From: Ruminococcaceae bacterium UBA794
GTDB taxonomy: Bacteria; Bacillota; Clostridia; Oscillospirales; Ruminococcaceae
Direction: 5' to 3'
Assembly: GCA_002304735.1 (NCBI GenBank)
Contig: DBIU01000044.1
Coordinates: 1-13,927 of the forward strand
Length of the DNA stretch: 13,927 bases
Position numbers and translations under genes: made by a program. The notes under the pieces are model-generated. The model saw nothing but the letters and a program-made list of their open reading frames with translations. It was not told where the DNA came from and ran no database searches. How positions within the stretch are numbered: position 1 is the first letter of the stretch; the number at the start of each line of letters is the position of its first letter. Shown here piece after piece: positions 8,149 through 13,927 of this stretch.

Positions 8149-9475
8149 AAAAAGAACAAAGGTCGCGCTTGTATCGCTTGGCTGCGCGAAAAATCAGGTT
8201 GACGCGGAAATGATGATGGCGCGGCTTGCTGAAGCGGGATACGCGTTTGTCGAAGAACCGGGACTTGCGGATATCGTTCTGCTGAACACCTGCGGCTTCA
8301 TCACCGCGGCAAAGGAAGAAGCAATCGAGTGGCTGAACGAGCTTATTGAGCTGAAAAACGAGGGCAGAATTAAGTATATCTGCGTTACGGGCTGCCTTTC
8401 GGAGCGCTATCGCGGCGAATTTTCGGAGCTGTTTCCCGAGGTTGACGCGGTTGTCGGGATAAGCGAGTATGAGAAAATCACGGAGATTTTCGATAAAATG
8501 CAAAAGGGCGAGAAAATTCAGGTTTTCGGCGACAAGGAAAAGCACGCGATGGAAGGAAAGCGCATTTTGTCCACGATGCCGCACTACGCTTATATGCGCA
8601 TTGCGGACGGCTGCGACAACTGCTGCACCTACTGCGCGATACCGAAAATCCGCGGTCGCTTCCGTTCGAGAACGATGGAAAATATCGTCGAGGAGGCGCG
8701 CGCGCTTGCCGCGGACGGCGTTCGCGAGCTTATTCTGATTGCGCAGGACACAACGCGCTACGGACTTGATTTGTACGGAAAACTTGCGCTTCCGGAGCTT
8801 TTGAATAAGCTCTGCGAGCTTGATTTCAAGTGGATTAGGCTGCTTTATTGCTATCCCGAAAGAATTACGGACGAGCTTATCGACGTTATCAAAAATCAGC
8901 CGAAAATCGTGAAGTACATTGATATTCCGATGCAGCACTGCGACGGCGCATTGCTGAAGCGTATGAACAGAAAGGGCGATGAAAACTCGCTGCGCGAGCT
9001 TGTGGCAAAGCTTCGCCGAGAAATCCCCGGAATTACGCTTCGCACAACGTTTATCACGGGCTTCCCCGGCGAAACCGAGGAGCAGTTCAACGAGCTTGGC
9101 GAGTTCGCCGAGGAAATGAAGTTTGAGAGAATGGGCTGTTTCGCGTATTCCGAGGAGGAGGGAACGCCCGCCGCGTCTTTCCCCGACCAGATTGACGAGG
9201 AGGTTCGCGAGCATCGCAAGGAAATTCTCGAGGAGCAGCAGGATACGCGCGTCGCCTTGATGTACGAGGCGATGATAGGAGATGAAGCCGAGGTTGTCGT
9301 AGAGGGTTACGACCGCTATCTTGAGCATTATTTCGGAAGAAGCGCGGCTTTCGCTCCCGAAATCGACGGAATGATTTATTTCACCGCGAACGGCAGGAAG
9401 CCCGCAGTCGGCGAATTTGTGAAAATACGCTTCAACAACGTTGTTGACAATAATCTTATCGGAGAAATAATATGA
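8141..9475 (+). CDS. rimO: Ribosomal protein S12 methylthiotransferase RimO
   Basis: RimO is a radical-SAM enzyme with two Fe-S clusters that adds a methylthio group to the conserved Asp of ribosomal protein S12. Numbered from ATG 8141 it has 444 residues. The N-terminal UPF0004 domain supplies Cys15 (SLGCAKNQVD), Cys51 (NTCGFI) and Cys85 (TGCLSERY). The radical-SAM motif is Cys158-x3-Cys162-x2-Cys165 in DGCDNCCTYCAIP, with an extra Cys161. A TRAM domain forms the C-terminus. SLGCAKN and GCDN separate RimO from MiaB. ATG 8141 has GAGGAG at 8125-8130; ATG 8123 and TTG 8108 are possible longer starts. The gene overlaps recX by 8 and pgsA by 4 bases. Confidence 0.96.
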   Translation: MSEKRTKVALVSLGCAKNQVDAEMMMARLAEAGYAFVEEPGLADIVLLNTCGFITAAKEEAIEWLNELIELKNEGRIKYICVTGCLSERYRGEFSELFPEVDAVVGISEYEKITEIFDKMQKGEKIQVFGDKEKHAMEGKRILSTMPHYAYMRIADGCDNCCTYCAIPKIRGRFRSRTMENIVEEARALAADGVRELILIAQDTTRYGLDLYGKLALPELLNKLCELDFKWIRLLYCYPERITDELIDVIKNQPKIVKYIDIPMQHCDGALLKRMNRKGDENSLRELVAKLRREIPGITLRTTFITGFPGETEEQFNELGEFAEEMKFERMGCFAYSEEEGTPAASFPDQIDEEVREHRKEILEEQQDTRVALMYEAMIGDEAEVVVEGYDRYLEHYFGRSAAFAPEIDGMIYFTANGRKPAVGEFVKIRFNNVVDNNLIGEII

Positions 9476-10116
9476 ACCTGCCAAATAAGCTTACGGTAAT
9501 AAGAATTGCGATTGTGCCGTTTTTCGTGTTTTTTATGTGCTATGATGCCGTGCCGTACAGATTTATCTGGGCGCTTGCGCTGTTTATCGCGGCAAGCGTC
9601 ACGGATATGCTTGACGGAAAAATTGCGCGAAAGCGCGGACTTGTGACGAATTTCGGTAAATTTCTCGACCCTCTCGCGGATAAAATTCTCGTTGCGGCGG
9701 CGCTTGTCTGTTTCGTAGAGCTGCGCTGGACGTATTCTTGGGTAGTCGTAATAATACTTCTGCGCGAATTTGCGGTATCGGGAGTGCGCCTTGCGGCGGT
9801 TTCCGGCGACAAAAGAGCGGTTATTCCCGCGAATATCTGGGGCAAAGTCAAGACGGTTTTCACGCTTGTTGCGATTATCGCGATACTTGCAATGCACATT
9901 TTGATGACATTCGGAATTTTAGTTGACTCGAACACGTTTGTCGTGACGGACGCAGGGACTTTGATTGAGCTTGAGGAAGCCGCGAGCGGCATTGCCGTGA
10001 GTATTCCCGTGCAGATAATAAGCAACGTTCTGATGTATATAACGGCGGCGATTACGCTTGTTTCGGGCGTGAAGTATCTTTACGACAGCCGCGAGTTTAT
10101 CGACCCGAAAAAGTGA
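9472..10116 (+). CDS. pgsA: CDP-diacylglycerol-glycerol-3-phosphate 3-phosphatidyltransferase
   Basis: PgsA makes phosphatidylglycerophosphate from CDP-diacylglycerol and glycerol-3-phosphate in the cytoplasmic membrane, the committed step to phosphatidylglycerol. The 214-residue protein starts at ATG 9472, overlapping the rimO stop as ATGA, with GGAG at 9461-9464. The complete CDP-alcohol phosphotransferase signature is present: D45-x2-D48-G-x2-A52-R, then G62-x3-D66-x3-D70, the last part reading GKFLDPLADK. The N-terminus LPNKLTVIRIAIVPFF is typical of PgsA. Several membrane segments follow. A somewhat longer loop (about residues 147-175) lies before the last hydrophobic segments. The rimO-pgsA order is common in Firmicutes, but the usual cinA after pgsA is missing here. 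Confidence 0.95.
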   Translation: MNLPNKLTVIRIAIVPFFVFFMCYDAVPYRFIWALALFIAASVTDMLDGKIARKRGLVTNFGKFLDPLADKILVAAALVCFVELRWTYSWVVVIILLREFAVSGVRLAAVSGDKRAVIPANIWGKVKTVFTLVAIIAILAMHILMTFGILVDSNTFVVTDAGTLIELEEAASGIAVSIPVQIISNVLMYITAAITLVSGVKYLYDSREFIDPKK

Positions 10117-10123
10117 GGACAAT

Positions 10124-11008
10124 ATGAATAACGCTGTTCTTAATCAAAATCTGAGTGAAAAAGCGCTCAATCGCCCGCAGATGCTGATAGCGCAGCTTCT
10201 TTTCCGCGAGAAACCCGAGCGCTGTTCCGCGGAAAAGGCGAGGGCGGCTATTTCAAAATACTGCGGCGATGTCGGCGAAACCGCAGAAAAATCGGACATT
10301 CTGATGTTCCCCGTAAACGGGCTTCGCGTTGAATTTGAGGACAAGCCCGAGGGCGTGCCGCCGCTTGCGTGTTTTTTGCAGCCGTCGGAGTTCACGCTTG
10401 AGCTTGATGAAATGACGCGTTCGCAGCTCTGGGATATGGAGAACGGCGCGAATTTTATCGACAGCGTGAAGTACGAGGCTGTCGTGTACGCGATGCTTTC
10501 GGCGGGGCTTTCCTACCGCGAGCAGGCGGAGCTTTTCATAGCGCAGCTTGACGCGGCGGCGGAGATGTTCCCGACGTTTGAGGCGATATTCACGGCTGGT
10601 TCGGGAAAGCTGATTTCGCGGGAGCGGTTTCTTGAGGACAGGCAGTGGGACAAGGCGGCGCGGTTCTTGAAAACGGCGGTAAACGTGCGGTTTTTCACTG
10701 TTTCGGATACCGATGAAATGGTTGTGGACAGTCTTGGAATGTATCTTTTGGCGCTGCCCGACGTTCAGTTCCATTTTCGAGCGCTCGACCCGAATTATGT
10801 TGTGAATTACGCGTATAATCTTCTCGATTATCAATATGAAAACGATTTCCCGATAGAGAACGGCGACAGGCTTGACGGCATAGGCGCGGACGGGAATATC
10901 AGCGAGAGCGTGCAGTGGCGCGGCGGCTATGAGAACTCGCTTATTCAGCCTATTCGTCCTGTTTTGGATATCAATTGCGGCGATTGTGCCGCAGGTTCTC
11001 GCGATTAA
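10124..11008 (+). CDS. DUF4261-like protein of unknown function
   Basis: The 294-residue protein starts at ATG 10124 with TGAGGA at 10114-10119, seven bases after the pgsA stop. No signal peptide or membrane segment is visible, so it is probably cytoplasmic. The block MVVDSLGMYLLALPDVQFHF (about residues 200-219), followed by LDPNYVVN and a late WRGGYENSLIQPIRPVLDI, resembles my recollection of the DUF4261 family, for which no function is established. The N-terminal part contains PQMLIAQLLFREKP, which also fits. It ends with a CGDC motif a few residues before the stop. It closes the long + strand gene run, just before a bidirectional terminator. The family call is from memory and needs a profile search; the gene itself is very likely real. 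Confidence 0.8.
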   Translation: MNNAVLNQNLSEKALNRPQMLIAQLLFREKPERCSAEKARAAISKYCGDVGETAEKSDILMFPVNGLRVEFEDKPEGVPPLACFLQPSEFTLELDEMTRSQLWDMENGANFIDSVKYEAVVYAMLSAGLSYREQAELFIAQLDAAAEMFPTFEAIFTAGSGKLISRERFLEDRQWDKAARFLKTAVNVRFFTVSDTDEMVVDSLGMYLLALPDVQFHFRALDPNYVVNYAYNLLDYQYENDFPIENGDRLDGIGADGNISESVQWRGGYENSLIQPIRPVLDINCGDCAAGSRD

Positions 11009-11018
11009 TTTCAGAAAA

Positions 11019-11044
11019 AAATCCCGGATTTAACTCTGGGATTT
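11019..11044. terminator. Bidirectional intrinsic terminator between convergent genes
   Basis: The hairpin pairs 11019-11028 with 11035-11044 around the six-base loop TTTAAC. It forms ten pairs: AAATCCC with GGGATTT, one G-T wobble, then GA with TC. A run of A (11015-11021) lies on the left and TTTCAAATTTATT on the right, so the structure can end transcription from both sides. It lies exactly between the stop of the DUF4261-like gene (11008) and that of aguB (11050), which converge here. Confidence 0.8.
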
Positions 11045-11049
11045 CAAAT

Positions 11050-11922
11050 TTATTCGGTGATTTTCTTGTACATCTCGGGTCTGCGGTCGCGGAAAACGCC
11101 CCAGCTCAGCCGAAAATCGTGAATTTCATCGAGGTCGTATTCACGCAGGATAACCGCGTCCGTTTCGTTTTCGCAAAGCTCGACGATTTTGCCTGTTTCG
11201 TCAGTGAGAAAGCTGCCGCCGTAGAATTTCAGCATACTTTTCTGACGCGCGTTTTCTTCGTCGGGGAGAACCTCCTCAAGACCTATTCTGTTCGCGGTGA
11301 CGACGGGAACGAGGTTTGCCGCGGAATGTCCCTGCATACAGCGCTGCCAGTGCCCCTTGCTGTCGCAGTCGAGGATAGGTTCGCTGCCGATAGCGGTCGG
11401 ATAGAGCAGCATTTCCGCGCCCATAAGCGCCATACAGCGCGCCGCTTCGGGAAACCACTGGTCCCAGCAAATCCCGACTCCGATTTTGCCGTAAGTCGTG
11501 TCCCAGACCTTAAACCCTGTGTTTCCGGGGGTAAAATAGAACTTTTCCTGATAAAAATGGTCGTCGGGAATATGCGTTTTTCGGTAAACGCCGAGCAGCT
11601 TCCCGCAGTCGAGAATTGCAATGCTGTTGTACAGCACATTCACATCGCGCTCGTAGAAGCTTATCGGGATAACCGCCGAAAGCTCGCGCGAAATCTCCAA
11701 AAATCGCTTTACAGCGGGATTTTCTTCGGTTTCGGACGCAAGCGAGTAGTAATCGTAGCGCCGCTCCTGGCAAAAATATTTCGTTTCAAAAAGCTCGGGC
11801 AGCAGGATAACGTTCGCGCCGCGCGCAGCCGCCTCTCTGACGAGCTTTTCCGCTTTGTCAAGCGACATTTCGCGCGTTTCGGGAACGCTCATTTGAATTG
11901 CCGCCGCAGTTACTTTTCTCAT
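11050..11922 (-). CDS. aguB: N-carbamoylputrescine amidase (nitrilase superfamily)
   Basis: AguB hydrolyses N-carbamoylputrescine to putrescine, CO2 and ammonia, the last step of the agmatine route to polyamines. The 290-residue protein has the nitrilase triad Glu43 (LLPELFE), Lys115 (YRKTHIPD) and Cys152 (GICWDQWFPEA). The blocks YQEKFYFTPGNTGFKVWDT, YPTAIGSEP and HWQRCMQGHSAANLVPVV are characteristic of AguB rather than of other nitrilase branches. The chosen start is ATG 11922 (minus strand), preceded by GGGTGAT at 11926-11932. The frame reaches a GTG at 11934, but that codon lies in the ribosome binding site. No agmatine deiminase (aguA) or other polyamine gene lies in the window. It has its own promoter, so it is likely monocistronic. 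Confidence 0.93.
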   Translation of the reverse strand: MRKVTAAAIQMSVPETREMSLDKAEKLVREAAARGANVILLPELFETKYFCQERRYDYYSLASETEENPAVKRFLEISRELSAVIPISFYERDVNVLYNSIAILDCGKLLGVYRKTHIPDDHFYQEKFYFTPGNTGFKVWDTTYGKIGVGICWDQWFPEAARCMALMGAEMLLYPTAIGSEPILDCDSKGHWQRCMQGHSAANLVPVVTANRIGLEEVLPDEENARQKSMLKFYGGSFLTDETGKIVELCENETDAVILREYDLDEIHDFRLSWGVFRDRRPEMYKKITE

Positions 11923-11925
11923 ATA

Positions 11926-11932
11926 ATCACCC
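11926..11932 (-). promoter_or_regulatory. Ribosome binding site deciding the aguB start
   Basis: On the minus strand GGGTGAT stands three bases before ATG 11922 and matches the right half of the anti-Shine-Dalgarno complement (GGAGGTGAT). This favours ATG 11922 over the upstream in-frame GTG 11934. The spacing is short if only the GGTGAT part pairs. Confidence 0.55.
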
Positions 11933-11950
11933 ACATTTTTTGAATAATAT

Positions 11951-11976
11951 CACAAATTTCATTATACCAAATTGTG
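11951..11976. promoter_or_regulatory. Imperfect inverted repeat over the aguB -10 region (possible operator)
   Basis: CACAAATTT at 11951-11959 and AAATTGTG at 11969-11976 form an imperfect dyad with a one-base bulge, centred on the aguB -10 hexamer. The flanks ATAT on the left and GATAT on the right extend the partial symmetry. The position would suit a repressor site, but the AT-rich background makes a chance match possible. Confidence 0.3.
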
Positions 11977-11989
11977 AGATATTTGTCAA
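11961..11989 (-). promoter_or_regulatory. Sigma-A promoter of aguB
   Basis: Read on the minus strand, TTGACA (11989-11984) and TATAAT (11966-11961) are both perfect consensus hexamers separated by 17 bases. Transcription would start near 11954, about 30 bases before the aguB ATG. An imperfect dyad surrounds the -10 box and could be an operator. Confidence 0.85.
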
Positions 11990-12013
11990 TAGCTTTAATA
12001 ATAAGGTAATTTC

Positions 12014-12136
12014 TGCATAAAAATTTGGTTTTAATATGTGCATAACTAATAAAAATATCTAAAAATGAAAGAAAAAATACGAAAAAATTCAAATTCTGTT
12101 GACAATCGGCGAAAATTGTGTTATCATAGTTGCATA
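12014..12136 (+). repeat. Three TGCATA motifs in the divergent control region
   Basis: The hexamer TGCATA occurs at 12014-12019, 12039-12044 and 12131-12136, all on the + strand. The first two are 25 bases apart, upstream of the transporter promoter; the third sits at its expected start point inside the palindrome GCATATGC. They could be regulator sites, but short AT-rich words recur easily here. Apart from these and the two promoters I see nothing definite in the region 11935-12177. Confidence 0.25.
12099..12127 (+). promoter_or_regulatory. Sigma-A promoter of the amino-acid ABC transporter
   Basis: TTGACA at 12099-12104 and TATCAT at 12122-12127 are separated by 17 bases. Transcription should begin near 12134, giving a leader of about 44 bases before the substrate-binding protein gene. 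The leader holds only a small CGGG/CCCG stem (12139-12142 with 12151-12154), so no riboswitch is apparent. Confidence 0.85.
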
Positions 12137-12162
12137 TGCGGGCAATAGAACCCGAACATTTG

Positions 12163-12169
12163 AAAGGAG
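12163..12169 (+). promoter_or_regulatory. Ribosome binding site deciding the start of the binding-protein gene
   Basis: AAAGGAG lies eight bases before ATG 12178. It settles the start there, although the frame is open back to a TTG at 12130 that would fall upstream of the expected transcription start. Confidence 0.75.
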
Positions 12170-12177
12170 CATTTTTT

Positions 12178-12936
12178 ATGAAAAAGATATTGTCAATTCT
12201 TGCGGCGGCGGCAATCGCGCTTTCCTGCGCGGCCTGCAATAACGCGGGCGGCGGAAAGAAAACGCTTAAGGTAGGTTCCGACGTATCATATCCGCCTTTC
12301 GAGTATATGGATACCGACGGAAACTCTCCTATCGGCATTGATATGGACCTTGCGAAGGCGCTCGGCGAAAAGATGGGCTATGAGGTTGAAATCGTCAATA
12401 CCTCTTGGGACGGAGTATTTTCGGGACTTGACAACGGCAATTACGACGTTGTTATGTCCGCGGTAACAATCACTCCCGAAAGACTTGAGAGCTACATTTT
12501 CTCCGACCCGTACATTGAAAACTGGCAGTCAATCGTCGTTATGTCAGACGCTGAGAAGAAGCCCGCTTCCCCCGAGGAGCTTGCGGGACTGAAGGTCGGC
12601 TATCTTCAGGAATCGACCTCCGACGTTTACCTGACTGAGTTTATCGCAAAGAACAACATTTCCGTTGAAACATTCGAGTACGGAACCGTTATGAACGCGT
12701 ATGAGGACCTCGCTGCGGGACGTCTTGACGCGGTAATTTCCGACAGCACCGTTACCGCGCGCTACATTGCCGACCCGAAGTACACTCAGACGTGGCTTCA
12801 GACCGAGGGCGAGCCGGAGCTTTTCGGCGTTTGTATTCCCAAGGACAAGACGGCTCTGCGCGACGAGATAAACAAGGCGCTCAAGGAGCTTAAGGCTGAC
12901 GGAACGCTTGACAAGATTATCAACACTTATTTCTGA
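12178..12936 (+). CDS. Amino-acid ABC transporter substrate-binding lipoprotein
   Basis: The 252-residue protein is the extracellular receptor of a polar amino-acid importer (solute-binding family 3). The N-terminus KKILSILAAAAIALSCAAC is a lipoprotein signal with the probable lipid-bearing Cys20; its lipobox (CAAC) is not ideal and Cys17 is an alternative. The mature part begins with the family pattern VGSDVSYPPFEYMD, then GIDMDLAKALGEKMG and MSAVTITPERLE. Arg102 in TPER is the expected contact for the ligand carboxylate and Asp189 in AVISD for its amino group, by family analogy. The length is normal. The exact substrate cannot be told from sequence. The permease gene follows after 71 bases that contain a hairpin. 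Confidence 0.95.
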   Translation: MKKILSILAAAAIALSCAACNNAGGGKKTLKVGSDVSYPPFEYMDTDGNSPIGIDMDLAKALGEKMGYEVEIVNTSWDGVFSGLDNGNYDVVMSAVTITPERLESYIFSDPYIENWQSIVVMSDAEKKPASPEELAGLKVGYLQESTSDVYLTEFIAKNNISVETFEYGTVMNAYEDLAAGRLDAVISDSTVTARYIADPKYTQTWLQTEGEPELFGVCIPKDKTALRDEINKALKELKADGTLDKIINTYF

Positions 12937-12957
12937 TTACAGAACGAAAGACGGGGC

Positions 12958-12983
12958 AGGCAGCGTTTGTCTGCCTTGTTTTG
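12958..12983 (+). terminator. Hairpin and T-rich tail between binding-protein and permease genes
   Basis: AGGCAG at 12958-12963 pairs with CTGCCT at 12971-12976 around the loop CGTTTGT, followed by TGTTTTG. This looks like a weak intrinsic terminator or attenuator, or an mRNA-stabilising 3' end. No new promoter is visible before the permease, so partial readthrough would give more binding protein than permease, as is common in such operons. Confidence 0.6.
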
Positions 12984-13007
12984 GGTAAATATTAAGGAAG
13001 GTCGAAT

Positions 13008-13927
13008 ATGAAGGAAAATCCCGCTGTTGAAGCGAAAAAAACAAATCCCTTTCCGCGATTTTTGAAAAAGCACAAGGCGCTTTTTATCGTGATTTTGGCG
13101 ATTATCGCGGCAATTATCCCGCTTATCTGCACCGCGCCGTCGGAAGAAGCGCTCAGAGAAGCTGTTCCGCAGGATTTTATCGAGCTTGAGGCAAAAAAGG
13201 AATCGGAGAGCTATCAGAATATCGGAATAATGTCGGCGCTTAAGGTGCAGAAGCAGCTTAATGCCGCGGACGTAAGAAGCTATCTCGTTCTCGGCGTTGC
13301 CGGACAGGCGATTGATACGACGGACAACGCGTTTGCGGGATTTTGGGCGAACTTCGTAAACTGGCTTCCTTCGCTGCTCGAGGGCGCTCAGCTCACGATT
13401 TTGCTGACGATATCGTCGGTTGCGGCGGGACTTATCTTGTCGGTATTTCTCGCGCTCGGAAAGATGTCGAAAATCAAGCCTATTTCGTGGTTTTGCAGGG
13501 GATACATTTTCTTCTTCAGAGGAACTCCGCTGCTTATGCAGCTATACTTTCTCTGGTTCGGACTGCCGAAGCTCATTCCGCTGCTGACGATTTCGGACAG
13601 ATTTTTGGCGGCGTTTATTGCGTTTTCGCTCAATTCGGGAGCATACTGCGCCGAGAATATCCGCGCGGCGATTCAGTCCATCGACAAGGGACAGTTTGAG
13701 GCTGCGAAAGCGCTCGGACTTACCTACGGTCAGACGATGTGGAAGATAATCATTCCCCAGACCTACCGCAGGCTTATTCCGCCGACCGCGAACGAGTTTA
13801 TAATGGTACTGAAAGACGCGGCGCTGACTTCAATAATCGCGCTCGACGACCTTTCGAGAGTGACAAATTCGATTATGACCTCGACGAACAACGTTTCGGT
13901 ATACATAGTTTCGATGATAATTTATCT
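13008..13927 (+). CDS. Amino-acid ABC transporter permease (3' end outside window)
   Basis: The frame from ATG 13008 stays open to the last base, giving 306 codons of an incomplete gene; AAGGAAGG at 12994-13001 is the ribosome binding site. From about residue 115 it is a HisM/GlnP-type permease: NFVNWLPSLLEGAQLTILLT opens the transmembrane domain, FFFRGTPLLMQLYF is the typical RGTP block, and the EAA loop that docks the ATPase reads EAAKALG (231-237) with IIIPQ at 247-251. Before this lies an unusual extension: a basic start, a hydrophobic segment (about 24-42), then about 70 polar residues that I do not recognise. The protein imports a polar amino acid together with the preceding binding protein. 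The ATPase gene presumably lies beyond the window. Confidence 0.92.
   Translation, partial: MKENPAVEAKKTNPFPRFLKKHKALFIVILAIIAAIIPLICTAPSEEALREAVPQDFIELEAKKESESYQNIGIMSALKVQKQLNAADVRSYLVLGVAGQAIDTTDNAFAGFWANFVNWLPSLLEGAQLTILLTISSVAAGLILSVFLALGKMSKIKPISWFCRGYIFFFRGTPLLMQLYFLWFGLPKLIPLLTISDRFLAAFIAFSLNSGAYCAENIRAAIQSIDKGQFEAAKALGLTYGQTMWKIIIPQTYRRLIPPTANEFIMVLKDAALTSIIALDDLSRVTNSIMTSTNNVSVYIVSMIIY

Noticed and set aside
7991..9484. A 497-codon open frame on the minus strand across rimO
   Set aside because: It lies opposite a clear rimO gene, and its composition mirrors the codon bias of that gene; no family features are seen.
10975..11943. A 322-codon open frame on the plus strand opposite aguB
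   Set aside because: The minus-strand AguB has the full nitrilase triad and family blocks. The plus frame has none and crosses the terminator.
12139..12154. CGGG/CCCG stem in the leader of the binding-protein gene as a riboswitch or attenuator
   Set aside because: Only four base pairs, no T-run and a leader of about 44 bases, too short for any known amino-acid riboswitch or T-box.
13343..13699. A 118-codon frame on the plus strand within the last gene
   Set aside because: It is out of frame with the permease that runs from 13008 to the window end, whose RGTP block and EAA loop are unmistakable.
1..13927. Mobile element, CRISPR array, tRNA/rRNA or phage-defence system
   Set aside because: No transposase, integrase, repeat-spacer pattern, cloverleaf or nuclease cassette was seen; almost every base is explained by housekeeping, signalling or transport genes.

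Overview
The window reads as an ordinary chromosomal stretch from a low-to-mid GC member of the Firmicutes, probably Clostridia (Oscillospiraceae/Ruminococcaceae-like). This is inferred from strong GGAGG-type ribosome binding sites, frequent GTG starts, near-consensus sigma-A promoters, and the gene families present (YqhQ/DUF1385 beside prmC, recA-recX, a Firmicutes-type OmpR/HAMP-kinase pair). The exact taxon cannot be fixed from the sequence alone.

Layout. Positions 1-78 hold the tail of an unidentified upstream gene. From 100 to 11008 eleven genes run on the + strand with overlaps or gaps of at most 33 bases: a polytopic membrane protein, a lipoprotein with Asp-rich calcium-loop-like motifs, an OmpR-type response regulator, its HAMP sensor kinase, a YqhQ/DUF1385 membrane protein, prmC, recA, recX, rimO, pgsA and a DUF4261-like protein. 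I see no intrinsic terminator or convincing promoter inside this run, so it may be one long transcription unit with internal promoters that I cannot recognise. It ends at a bidirectional hairpin terminator (11019-11044) shared with the convergent minus-strand gene for N-carbamoylputrescine amidase (aguB).

Between aguB and the next + strand gene is an AT-rich divergent control region. It carries two textbook sigma-A promoters, each with a 17-base spacer. The rightward promoter drives an amino-acid ABC transporter: a substrate-binding lipoprotein, then a hairpin that looks like an attenuator, then a HisM/GlnP-type permease cut off by the window end. That permease has an unusual N-terminal extension of about 114 residues.

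Functionally the long run mixes envelope sensing (lipoprotein plus two-component system), translation-factor and ribosome modification (PrmC, RimO), recombination and SOS (RecA, RecX) and phospholipid synthesis (PgsA). The right-hand part concerns polyamine production and amino-acid uptake. I find no mobile elements, CRISPR arrays, RNA genes or clear defence or novel system. The best candidates for a second look are the permease extension, the lipoprotein/membrane-protein/two-component cassette and the DUF4261-like gene.
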